A DNA stretch of 5,448 bases, from contig CAMBZO010000207.1 in NCBI GenBank assembly GCA_945872195.1, positions 1 through 5,448 of the forward strand, read 5' to 3'. A model generated the notes under the pieces. The model saw only the letters and a list, made by a program, of their open reading frames with translations. It was not told the origin of the DNA and did not search any database. Numbering within the stretch: position 1 is the first letter of the stretch; each line of letters starts with the position of its first letter. Source of the DNA: Akkermansia muciniphila (GTDB lineage Bacteria; Verrucomicrobiota; Verrucomicrobiia; Limisphaerales; SXTU01). Shown here piece after piece: positions 1 to 5,448 of this stretch. Both the position numbers and the translations under genes were made by a program.

Positions 1-1605
1 CGCCGTGAGCGCGGCACGCGCGTCTTCACCGGCCCCGGACTTCTCCATGAAATACTGGTAGCCGCCCACATACGATGTCACCTGACCGGCGTTGACGTGC
101 AGCACCTTCGTCGCGAGGTGCCGGATGAAATGCACGTCGTGCGAGATGAACACCAGCGTGCCCTCGTATCGCTCCAGCGCGAGCGTGAGCGACTCGACGG
201 TGTGGATGTCGAGGTGCGTGGTCGGCTCGTCCATGAGCAGGAGGTTCGGTGGGTCCACGAGGAACTTCACCAGGTTCAGCCGGCTCTTCTCACCGCCGCT
301 CAACACGACGGTCTTCTTGAAGATGTCGTCCTTGCGGAACATGAAGGAGCCGAGCACGCCGCGCGCCTCGTCCTCGCGCATGAGCGGTGCGCTGGCCAGG
401 ACTTCGTCCAAGACCGTCTTCTCCGGGTCGAGCGTGTCGGCGCGGTGCTGGCTGAAGTAACCAATCTTGGCGTTGTGCCCGAGGTCGCGTTCGCCCTTTT
501 GATACTCGACCACGCCCGCGAGGATCTTGAGCAGCGTGGATTTGCCCGCGCCGTTGGGCCCGACGAGCACGGTGCGCTCGCCGCGCTCGATGGTCAGGTC
601 GAGGCCCCGGTAAACGTGCGTCGCCCCGTAGGCCATGTGAATGCCTTCGAGGGAGACGGCGCGCTGGCCGCCGCGCGGGGGCGGGGGGATTTGAAACCGG
701 AACGGCCGGCGCGGCGCGAGGGGCTTTTCGATGAACTCCATGCGCTCAATCTGCTTGAGCTTGTTCATGGCCTGCGAGGACTTAGACGGCACCGCGCGGA
801 AGCGGTCGGCAAACTCCTGAAGCGCGGCGATTTCCTTCTGCTGGTTCTTGTGGGCGGCCAACTGCTGCTCGTAGCGCTCCTCGCGCTGGCGCAGGAAGTC
901 CGTGTAGTTGCCGGTGTAGGCGATGAGCTTCTTCTCCGAGATTTCATGCACCTCCGTCACCACCTCGTCCATGAACTGGCGGTCATGCGAAATCAGCAGC
1001 AGCGCGCCGGAATAGTTCTTCAGGTAATTCTGCAGCCAAAGCAGCGAGAGCAGGTCGAGATGGTTCGTCGGTTCGTCGAGCAGGAGGAGGTCCGGCTCCA
1101 TCACGAGCAGGCGGGCCAGCCGCGCGCGCATGATCCAGCCGCCGCTCATCTCCCGCGCCTTCCGGTCGAGGTCCGGGTCGCGAAAGCCCAGCCCGCGCAA
1201 CATCTTTTTCGCCTTCGTCTCCACCTGCGGGTCGTTCAACGCGTCGTGCTTCGCGTGCGCTTCCATATACTCGGGGGCGGACACCTGGCCCGCTGCCTCC
1301 AGCTCGTGCAGCCGCTTTTCCAAGCGCGGCAGCTCGTCCACGCGGCCGGTGGCCACCTCCAGAATCGTCTCCTCGCCGTGCGCCTCGGCCTCCTGCGGCA
1401 GATGGCCGACCATCGTCCACTCGTCGCGTTCGACCGTGCCGGAGTCCGCCTCCTTGTGCTTGAGAATGATGGAGAACAACGTGGTCTTGCCCGCGCCGTT
1501 GGGTCCGACCAGCGCGACGCGGTCGCCGTAATTCACCCCGAGCGACGCGGCTTCAAACAGCACGCGCCCACCCAGGGTCATCTTCAGATCTCGAATGTTG
1601 AGCAT
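1..1605 (-). CDS. ABC-F family ATPase (YheS/Uup-like translation factor), C-terminus cut by window edge
   Basis: This is a duplicated ATP-binding protein with no membrane segments. Family members act in the cytosol on the ribosomal E-site, relieving stalled translation. The visible 535 codons start at an ATG at 1605 (MLNIRDLKM) and stay open to base 1. Domain 1 has Walker A G34-T41 (GPNGAGKT), signature S154-W157 (SGGW), Walker B with D177/E178 followed by PTNHLD, and the switch His207 (SHDRQF). A charged linker at about 222-290 (GNYTDF, DRFRA, IERME) is the ribosome-contacting P-site tRNA motif and most resembles YheS by memory. Domain 2 has Walker A G349-S356, signature L435-E439 (LSGGE), D459/E460 and His489. 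Its Walker B reads DEPTTHLD instead of the usual PTNHLD. YheS and Uup are about 635 residues, so up to roughly 100 residues may lie outside. No Shine-Dalgarno sequence precedes the start. The family is certain; the subfamily and any antibiotic-resistance role are not. Confidence 0.95.
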   Translation of the reverse strand, partial: MLNIRDLKMTLGGRVLFEAASLGVNYGDRVALVGPNGAGKTTLFSIILKHKEADSGTVERDEWTMVGHLPQEAEAHGEETILEVATGRVDELPRLEKRLHELEAAGQVSAPEYMEAHAKHDALNDPQVETKAKKMLRGLGFRDPDLDRKAREMSGGWIMRARLARLLVMEPDLLLLDEPTNHLDLLSLLWLQNYLKNYSGALLLISHDRQFMDEVVTEVHEISEKKLIAYTGNYTDFLRQREERYEQQLAAHKNQQKEIAALQEFADRFRAVPSKSSQAMNKLKQIERMEFIEKPLAPRRPFRFQIPPPPRGGQRAVSLEGIHMAYGATHVYRGLDLTIERGERTVLVGPNGAGKSTLLKILAGVVEYQKGERDLGHNAKIGYFSQHRADTLDPEKTVLDEVLASAPLMREDEARGVLGSFMFRKDDIFKKTVVLSGGEKSRLNLVKFLVDPPNLLLMDEPTTHLDIHTVESLTLALERYEGTLVFISHDVHFIRHLATKVLHVNAGQVTSYVGGYQYFMEKSGAGEDARAALTA

Positions 1606-1816
1606 GAAACGTAATGGGTCGCCGACGGACGCCCGCCGCTGCACCGGGAGGGGAATTAGCCTGCGCTCCGCGGAAGCCGGAGCGTTGGATGTGTCTTCGG
1701 CGACGAGCGGCAGAGGCTAGGCCCGGAGCGCCCGGCGTCAATCGCCCTTTTGCCCCTTTTGCAGGGCAAGTGATCAGCCGTGCATCTCAGTTTCTTGCAC
1801 CCAAGCGGCTTTTCCA

Positions 1817-1899
1817 CTCCTGCTCGTAATCCTGATCCTAATCTTGCTCCTCCCGTCGGGTTTCGGCCAGCGGAGCAGGATCAGGATTACGAGCAGGAG
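1817..1899. repeat. Perfect 23-bp inverted repeat made of degenerate hexamers
   Basis: Bases 1817-1839 are the exact reverse complement of 1877-1899. After a six-base bulge (1840-1845) a further 5 bp pair (1846-1850 with 1872-1876), leaving a loop of about 21 bases. Each arm is itself an imperfect 6-bp tandem array. The left arm reads gctcgt, aatcct, gatcct, aatctt, gctcct from 1822; the right reads ggagca, ggatca, ggatta, cgagca, ggagga from 1872. Such purine-strand/pyrimidine-strand hexamer arrays give dipeptide-like nonsense when translated (for example DQDYEQEE), which argues against coding. It lies about 60 bases upstream of the candidate hydrolase promoter. It could be a dispersed palindromic element, a strong RNA or cruciform hairpin, or a protein-binding site; the sequence alone does not decide. 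There is no terminator-type T tract. Confidence 0.85.
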
Positions 1900-1961
1900 G
1901 AGCGGCCCAACCGCCTCACGCCACATTGGACCTGCAAGCAAGTGAGATGCGTCCGGCGCGC

Positions 1962-1989
1962 TTGTCAGCCGCGTTTCGCCCGCTACGCT
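1962..1989 (+). promoter_or_regulatory. Candidate sigma70-type promoter abutting the hydrolase start (leaderless)
   Basis: TTGTCA at 1962-1967 matches the -35 consensus at five of six positions. After 16 bases it is followed by TACGCT at 1984-1989, a TAnnnT-type -10 box. Transcription would begin about six or seven bases later, at or next to the ATG at 1996, so the mRNA would have essentially no leader. This agrees with the absence of a Shine-Dalgarno sequence. The -10 match is only three of six, so this is a prediction. Confidence 0.45.
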
Positions 1990-1995
1990 GGGGTC

Positions 1996-4320
1996 ATGCG
2001 CTCCCGTTTCATTCCTCCGCTCGCGTTGCTCACACTCTTCGTGTCGCTTGCTTACTCGGCCGCGCCGCTGCCCGGCACGCTGCCGCTCACGCGCGCGGGC
2101 GATTTCTCCGCGCAGATGGTTGCGGGCATTCACCAGTTCCTGCTGCGCGAGACGGAGAACTCGGTCGCGGCCCGCGCGCAGCTCTGGCAGCGCGACCGCA
2201 GCTCGCCGGAAGCCTACGCGAAGTCCGTCGCGCCGAACCGCGAGCACCTCGCGCAAATCCTCGGCGTCGTGGACAAGCGCACTGCGTTCAAGGCGCTGGA
2301 GCACCTCGCCTCCACGCGCGACTCAGCCATCATCGCCGAGACGCCGCAGTTCACCGTCTTCGCCGTGCGCTGGCCCGTGCTGGACGGCGTGACGGGCGAA
2401 GGCCTTTTGCTGGAGCCGAAGTCGCCCATCCGCGCGCAAGTCATCGCGTTGCCGGACGCGGACCAGACGCCGGAGCAGCTCGCAGGCATCGCGCCGGGCA
2501 AAGCCGCCTGGGCGCGCGCGCTCGCTGCCGCCGGCTGCCGCGTGGTCATCCCGACGCTCATTGACCGGCGCGACGAGTGGTCCGGCAACCCGCGCATCCG
2601 CTTCACGAATCAGCCGCATCGCGAATGGATCTACCGCCAAGCCTTCATGCTGGGCCGCACCGTCATCGGCTATGAAGTGCAGAAGGTGCTCGCGCTCGCC
2701 GACTGGTTTGAGGGGGAGCGGCCAGCGGTCAGCGGTCAGCAGCCAGCCAAGGTGCCGACCCTCGTGGCCGGATACGGCGAGGGCGGTCTCCTCGCGCTGC
2801 ACGCCGCCGCGCTCGACACCCGCATCTCCGGCGCGCTCGTCAGCGGCTACTTCGATTCGCGGCAGGCGCTCTGGAAGGAGCCCATTTACCGCAACGTCTT
2901 CGGCCTCCTCCGCGAGTTCGGCGATGCGGAACTCGCCAGCCTCATCCACCCGCGCAAGCTCATCGTCGAGCACAGCTCCGTGCCGGAAATCAAAGGCCCG
3001 CCCACGCCTCGCGCAGGTCGTAGCGGCGGCGCGGCACCGGGGCAATGGAGCCTGCCGGACCTGGCATCCGTGCAAGCCGAGGTCGCACGCGCGGGCCAGC
3101 TCACGGGCCAAGCCCCGGAGCTGTTCCACGGCAACGGTGGAGCCACCACCGGCCCCGGCTCGCTGCGCGCCCTCGAAGCCTTGCTCAAGGCGGGCGGCGT
3201 GGACGCCCGCGCTGACTTCGCATCTGACCAACCGCTCGGCGACCGGCGCCAAGAGTTCAGCCCTGACGACCGCCAGCGGCGGCAAGTGAAAGAGCTGGAA
3301 AACTTCACGCAGAACCTTCTCCGCGTGGCGACCTACGCGCGCGACGAGACTTTCTGGGCAAAGGCGAAAGCCCCCAACGCCGCTGCGTGGGACACCGCGC
3401 GCAAGCCGTGGCAAAGCAACTTCTGGCACCAGGTCAACGGCAAGTTCCCATCCCCCAACGTCCCCACCGCCGCGCGCTCGAAGGAGATTCTTAACACCGA
3501 CAAGCTCACCGGCTACGACGTGACGCTGGAGGTTTTGCCCGACGTGTTCGCGTGGGGAATTCTGCTTCTGCCCAAGGACCTTAAGCCCGGTGAGCGCCGC
3601 CCCGTGGTCGTCTGCCAGCACGGCCTCGAAGGCGTGCCCATGGACACCGTCATCACCGACAAGACCAACCGCGCGTGGGCACCCTACAAAGGCTTCGCCA
3701 CCGCCCTCGCCGAGCGCGGCTTCATCGTCTTCGCGCCGCACAACCCCTATCGCGGCAAGGACGATTTCCGCGTCCTGCAACGGCTCGCGAACCCGCTGGG
3801 CAAGCACCTCTTCTCCGTCATCTTCGCCCAGCATGAGCGCATCCTGGAATGGCTCGGCGCGCAACCCTTCGTGGACGCGAAGCGCATCGGCTTCTATGGC
3901 CTGAGCTACGGTGGCAAGTCCGCGATGCGCATCCCGGCGGTGCTGGACGGCTACTGCCTGAGCATCTGCTCGGCGGACTTCAACGAGTGGGTCTGGAAAA
4001 ACGCGACCGTGGACTGGCGCGGCAGCTACCTGTTCACCGGCGAATACGAGATCTTCGAGTGGAACCTCGGCCACACCTTCAACTACGCCGAGATGGCCAC
4101 GCTCATCGCGCCGCGCCCCTTCATGGTCGAGCGCGGGCACGAGGACGGCGTGGGCATAGACGAGTGGGTGAACTTCGAGTTCGCCAAGATCCGTCGCTTC
4201 TACAACAAGCTCGGCATCGGCGACCGCGCGGAGATCGAGCACTTCGACGGCCCGCACACGATCAACGGGCAGGGCACCTACGACTTCCTGCACAAGCACC
4301 TGAACTGGCCGAAGCGGTGA
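1996..4320 (+). CDS. Exported two-domain alpha/beta hydrolase (esterase-like, first domain inactive)
   Basis: The 774-residue product begins with a signal peptide: Arg2/Arg4, a hydrophobic stretch at about 5-18, and a likely cut after A19-Y20-S21. It is therefore periplasmic or secreted. The C-terminal alpha/beta-hydrolase domain (about 505-774) has an oxyanion-region motif QHGLEG at 541-546, the nucleophile elbow G635-L-S637-Y-G-G, an acid candidate at E712 or D717 (VERGHEDG) and catalytic His754 (DGPHTI). The N-terminal half (about 116-330) shows the same fold, but its elbow reads G259-Y-G261-E-G-G, with glycine in place of serine. A helix-rich linker lies between. The family resembles dienelactone-hydrolase/acetyl-xylan-esterase-type proteins common in Verrucomicrobiota and Planctomycetota, which suggests ester cleavage, possibly on polysaccharides; the substrate cannot be told. 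ATG 1996 is preferred over an in-frame GTG at 1780 because it gives the signal peptide and excludes the inverted repeat. A heptamer repeat encodes residues 243-252. Confidence 0.85.
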   Translation: MRSRFIPPLALLTLFVSLAYSAAPLPGTLPLTRAGDFSAQMVAGIHQFLLRETENSVAARAQLWQRDRSSPEAYAKSVAPNREHLAQILGVVDKRTAFKALEHLASTRDSAIIAETPQFTVFAVRWPVLDGVTGEGLLLEPKSPIRAQVIALPDADQTPEQLAGIAPGKAAWARALAAAGCRVVIPTLIDRRDEWSGNPRIRFTNQPHREWIYRQAFMLGRTVIGYEVQKVLALADWFEGERPAVSGQQPAKVPTLVAGYGEGGLLALHAAALDTRISGALVSGYFDSRQALWKEPIYRNVFGLLREFGDAELASLIHPRKLIVEHSSVPEIKGPPTPRAGRSGGAAPGQWSLPDLASVQAEVARAGQLTGQAPELFHGNGGATTGPGSLRALEALLKAGGVDARADFASDQPLGDRRQEFSPDDRQRRQVKELENFTQNLLRVATYARDETFWAKAKAPNAAAWDTARKPWQSNFWHQVNGKFPSPNVPTAARSKEILNTDKLTGYDVTLEVLPDVFAWGILLLPKDLKPGERRPVVVCQHGLEGVPMDTVITDKTNRAWAPYKGFATALAERGFIVFAPHNPYRGKDDFRVLQRLANPLGKHLFSVIFAQHERILEWLGAQPFVDAKRIGFYGLSYGGKSAMRIPAVLDGYCLSICSADFNEWVWKNATVDWRGSYLFTGEYEIFEWNLGHTFNYAEMATLIAPRPFMVERGHEDGVGIDEWVNFEFAKIRRFYNKLGIGDRAEIEHFDGPHTINGQGTYDFLHKHLNWPKR
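2723..2750 (+). repeat. Four-copy heptamer tandem repeat within the hydrolase gene
   Basis: Four consecutive 7-base units read CAGCGGT, CAGCGGT, CAGCAGC, CAGCCAA. The first two are identical and the others decay. They encode a short polar segment (PAVSGQQPAK, residues 243-252) between a helix and the strand leading to the degenerate nucleophile elbow, a likely surface loop. I recall similar ggtcagcggtcagc-type repeats from intergenic DNA of various bacteria, so this may be a tolerated in-frame insertion. That link comes from memory, not from a search. Confidence 0.6.
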
Positions 4321-4396
4321 AAATCAGCGCGGCGAAGGCGCTGGTTGTCCTTCACAGCGGAGCAGTGGAACGCTGGCGCAGCGGCGGACGACGCGC

Positions 4397-4402
4397 TAAC
4401 CT
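4397..4402 (+). promoter_or_regulatory. Candidate -10 box (TAACCT) directly before the small CCxxC gene
   Basis: TAACCT is a TAnnnT-type box placed exactly six bases before the ATG at 4409, the same spacing as TACGCT before the ATG at 1996. The only upstream partner is poor: CTGGCG at 4373-4378, 18 bases away. No Shine-Dalgarno sequence is present. If functional, it would give a leaderless mRNA independent of the hydrolase gene 88 bases upstream. A weak 6-bp hairpin at 4325-4330/4338-4343 followed by ggttgtcctt could partly end hydrolase transcription. Confidence 0.3.
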
Positions 4403-4408
4403 GCGCCC

Positions 4409-4708
4409 ATGAAATCGCTCCTCAGCGCCCTGCTCCTCGCCCTCGTCTGCACGACCTCCACGCTCGCCGCGGACAAGACCCCCGACCCCAAGGCCACCAA
4501 GCCCAAGCCGTATATCCTCACCCTGTGTCTGGTGAGCGATGAGAAGGTGGACAAAGGCGACCCGACGTTCATCTACAAGGGCCGCGAGATTAAGGTGTGC
4601 TGCGAGGGTTGCGTGAAGGACTTTCAGAAAGACCCGGAGAAATACCTGAAGCTGATCGAAGCCGCGGAGAAGAAGCTGGCGGAGGACAAGGCGAAGCTGC
4701 CGAAGTAG
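4409..4708 (+). CDS. Small exported CCxxC protein, YHS/TRASH-like putative metal-binding
   Basis: The 99-residue product starts with a signal peptide (MKSLLSALLLALVC) and a likely cut after A20 or A21 (STLAAD). It is not a lipoprotein candidate, because Val rather than Gly/Ala precedes Cys14. The mature part has C40 (TLCLVSDEKVD), then FIYKGREIKVCCEGCV with C64, C65 and C68, then FQKDPEKYLKLI and a Lys/Glu-rich helical tail to residue 99. The pattern of one Cys in a CxVS-type turn, a GRE strand, CCxGC, and a KDPxKYL helix resembles YHS/TRASH-like heavy-metal-binding domains often seen as small secreted proteins in Planctomycetota and Verrucomicrobiota. The ligand (copper or another thiophilic metal) is inferred, not shown. 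The reading frame ends in TAG at 4706-4708, 71 bases from the convergent PFOR stop. There are no transporter or metal-resistance neighbours to support a specific role. Confidence 0.85.
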   Translation: MKSLLSALLLALVCTTSTLAADKTPDPKATKPKPYILTLCLVSDEKVDKGDPTFIYKGREIKVCCEGCVKDFQKDPEKYLKLIEAAEKKLAEDKAKLPK

Positions 4709-4717
4709 CAGATGGAG

Positions 4718-4756
4718 AAAACGAAACAAAAAGCCCCGGCCTGGCGATCGGGGCTT
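4718..4756 (-). terminator. Intrinsic terminator for the PFOR gene
   Basis: Bases 4731-4737 (aagcccc) pair perfectly with 4750-4756 (ggggctt), and G4738-C4749 adds one more pair, leaving a short loop. Read on the minus strand, the stem ends in ggggcttttt and runs into a T-rich tail (complement of 4718-4730). It starts about 24 bases beyond the PFOR stop. On the plus strand the stem is followed by cgtgattcgg without a T tract, so it should not serve the small CCxxC gene efficiently. Confidence 0.85.
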
Positions 4757-4779
4757 CGTGATTCGGATTGAGCGTTGGC

Positions 4780-5448
4780 TCAGATGATGCCGGCGAGTTC
4801 TTGCAGCACGCGCCAGTTGTCGAGGCGGTCTTGCTTGGCTTCGAGCATCAGCGGGGAGGGCAGGCCGTCCTTGTCGAAGTGCTTCGAGAAGCGGCCTTCG
4901 GTGCGGGCGAACATGACGAAGTCGAAGAGGTCGCCGGTCTTGGGGTCTTTATACCAGTCGTCCTTCGGCGCGGGGTTGCCCTGGAGGCTGAGGCGCTCGG
5001 CGATTTTGTTGCCCTTGCGCGGGTCGTAGATGAGGACGGGGAAGGTGCGCGTGTCCACGGCGAGCTTGGACTGGTTCATGGCGAGGTTGTCGCCGACGCC
5101 GTGCTCGGGCTGGCAGGTGGTGTAAACGCTGATGACCGCCGGGCCGTCGAACTCGTTCGCCGCCATGATGGACTTGTAGAAGTGGTTCGACATGGCGCAG
5201 GAGGTCTGCGCGACGAAGGTGTTCGGGTGCATCATGGCAATCTGCGCGATTTCCTTGCGGCGTTCGGTCTTGCCCTGGATGACTTTGCCGTGGACGGAGA
5301 ACTTGGTGTTCTGCGACTTGAAGGAGGCGGTGGAGCTTTGGCCGCCGGTGTTCGAGTAAACTTGGGTGTCGAGGATGAGCACCTTGATGTTCATGCCCGA
5401 GGCGAGCATGCGGGAGAGGGACTGGAAGCCGATGTCGAGCATCGCGCC
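4780..5448 (-). CDS. Pyruvate:ferredoxin oxidoreductase, C-terminal TPP-binding part (5' end outside window)
   Basis: Single-chain PFOR (often named nifJ or por) oxidises pyruvate and CoA to acetyl-CoA and CO2, passing electrons to ferredoxin or flavodoxin. It is a cytosolic enzyme of anaerobic or low-oxygen metabolism. The visible 223 codons enter at the right edge and end in TGA at 4782-4780. Numbering from the Met codon at 5442, the hallmark motif LDTQVYSNTGGQSS covers 24-37 and supplies the Mg/thiamine-diphosphate ligands around D25 and N31. C110 in YTTCQPEHG corresponds to the APC/ATC cysteine that binds the 4Fe-4S cluster nearest the thiamine in known PFORs. Further on come a helical segment with MNQSKLAVD, the YDPR motif at 139-142 and an ordinary C-terminus. 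The text is clearly diverged from the E. coli YdbK type (YAPCINHG), so a related 2-oxoacid:ferredoxin oxidoreductase is possible. No intact start, pyrimidine domain or ferredoxin domain can be seen. A strong terminator follows. Confidence 0.9.
   Translation of the reverse strand, partial: GAMLDIGFQSLSRMLASGMNIKVLILDTQVYSNTGGQSSTASFKSQNTKFSVHGKVIQGKTERRKEIAQIAMMHPNTFVAQTSCAMSNHFYKSIMAANEFDGPAVISVYTTCQPEHGVGDNLAMNQSKLAVDTRTFPVLIYDPRKGNKIAERLSLQGNPAPKDDWYKDPKTGDLFDFVMFARTEGRFSKHFDKDGLPSPLMLEAKQDRLDNWRVLQELAGII

Larger units (their letters stand above)
1606..1995. other. Divergent intergenic region without a convincing gene
   Basis: This 390-base stretch separates the minus-strand ABC-F gene from the plus-strand hydrolase. 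Open frames cross it, including an in-frame extension of the hydrolase back to a GTG at 1780. Their translations are low-complexity or Arg/Pro-rich and look non-coding. Contents seen: a 7-bp perfect hairpin at 1664-1670/1678-1684 with a 7-base loop; a 6-bp hairpin at 1750-1755/1764-1769 inside a T-rich patch; the 23-bp inverted repeat at 1817-1899; and a candidate promoter at 1962-1989. Neither small hairpin is followed by a T tract in either direction, so they are not convincing terminators. I could not find a clear promoter for the ABC-F gene; the bases upstream of its start have only a poor -10 match (CATTAC) and no -35 partner. Confidence 0.7.

Noticed and set aside
97..1614. A 505-codon open frame on the plus strand opposite the ABC-F gene
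   Set aside because: It is the antisense shadow of a gene with complete Walker, signature and switch motifs. Its translation is Arg/Leu/Val/His-rich with no recognisable domain, as expected from GC-rich third-position bias.
1664..1684. A 7-bp hairpin as a terminator or operator
   Set aside because: There is no T tract on either side, no gene ends nearby, and such short GC hairpins are expected often in GC-rich DNA.
1614..1829. A 71-codon open frame in the intergenic region
   Set aside because: Arg/Ala/Pro-rich, no ribosome site, no recognisable domain, and it ends within the inverted repeat.
1817..1899. The inverted repeat as ends of an insertion sequence
   Set aside because: Only 37 bases separate the arms, there is no transposase, and no flanking target-site duplication is evident.
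1780..1995. N-terminal extension of the hydrolase to a GTG start at 1780
   Set aside because: It would translate the hexamer inverted repeat, bury the signal peptide about 72 residues inside the protein, and lie upstream of the candidate promoter.
2323..4299. A 658-codon open frame on the minus strand opposite the hydrolase
   Set aside because: It is antisense to a clear signal-peptide and alpha/beta-hydrolase gene; the translation has no recognisable motif and only reflects codon bias.
1..5448. CRISPR array, tRNA, rRNA, riboswitch or defence system
   Set aside because: No regularly spaced direct repeats, cloverleaf-like sequence, rRNA-like text or defence-type protein motifs were seen on either strand.

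Overview
The window is GC-rich bacterial chromosome and holds four protein genes. Two are cut by the window edges. The gene set is an ABC-F ATPase, a large secreted esterase-like hydrolase, a small secreted CCxxC protein and a single-chain pyruvate:ferredoxin oxidoreductase (PFOR). Together with the absence of Shine-Dalgarno sequences at the three visible starts, this fits the Verrucomicrobiota/Planctomycetota group best. That placement is an inference from gene style, not from a marker gene.

Layout: (1) 1-1605, minus strand: an ABC-F translation-factor ATPase, complete at its N-terminus and running off the left edge. (2) 1606-1995: a gene-free divergent intergenic region. It has two small hairpins, a perfect 23-bp inverted repeat built from degenerate hexamers (1817-1839 and 1877-1899), and a candidate promoter directly abutting the next gene. 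(3) 1996-4320, plus strand: a 774-residue exported protein with two alpha/beta-hydrolase domains. The first has lost its nucleophile serine; the second keeps a plausible Ser-acid-His triad. (4) 4321-4408: a short spacer with a TAnnnT box six bases before the next start. (5) 4409-4708, plus strand: a 99-residue exported protein with a C...CCxxC metal-binding pattern. (6) 4709-4779: the convergent gap, holding an intrinsic terminator that serves the minus strand. (7) 4780-5448, minus strand: the C-terminal, thiamine-diphosphate-binding end of the PFOR.

The genes do not form an obvious pathway. The hydrolase and the small cysteine protein run in the same direction and are both exported, but each appears to have its own start signal. 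The ABC-F gene and the PFOR are unrelated housekeeping or energy genes. The least ordinary items are the hexamer-built inverted repeat, a heptamer tandem repeat inside the hydrolase gene, the degenerate duplicated hydrolase domain, and the likely leaderless starts. I found no sign of a defence system, CRISPR array, insertion sequence or RNA gene.
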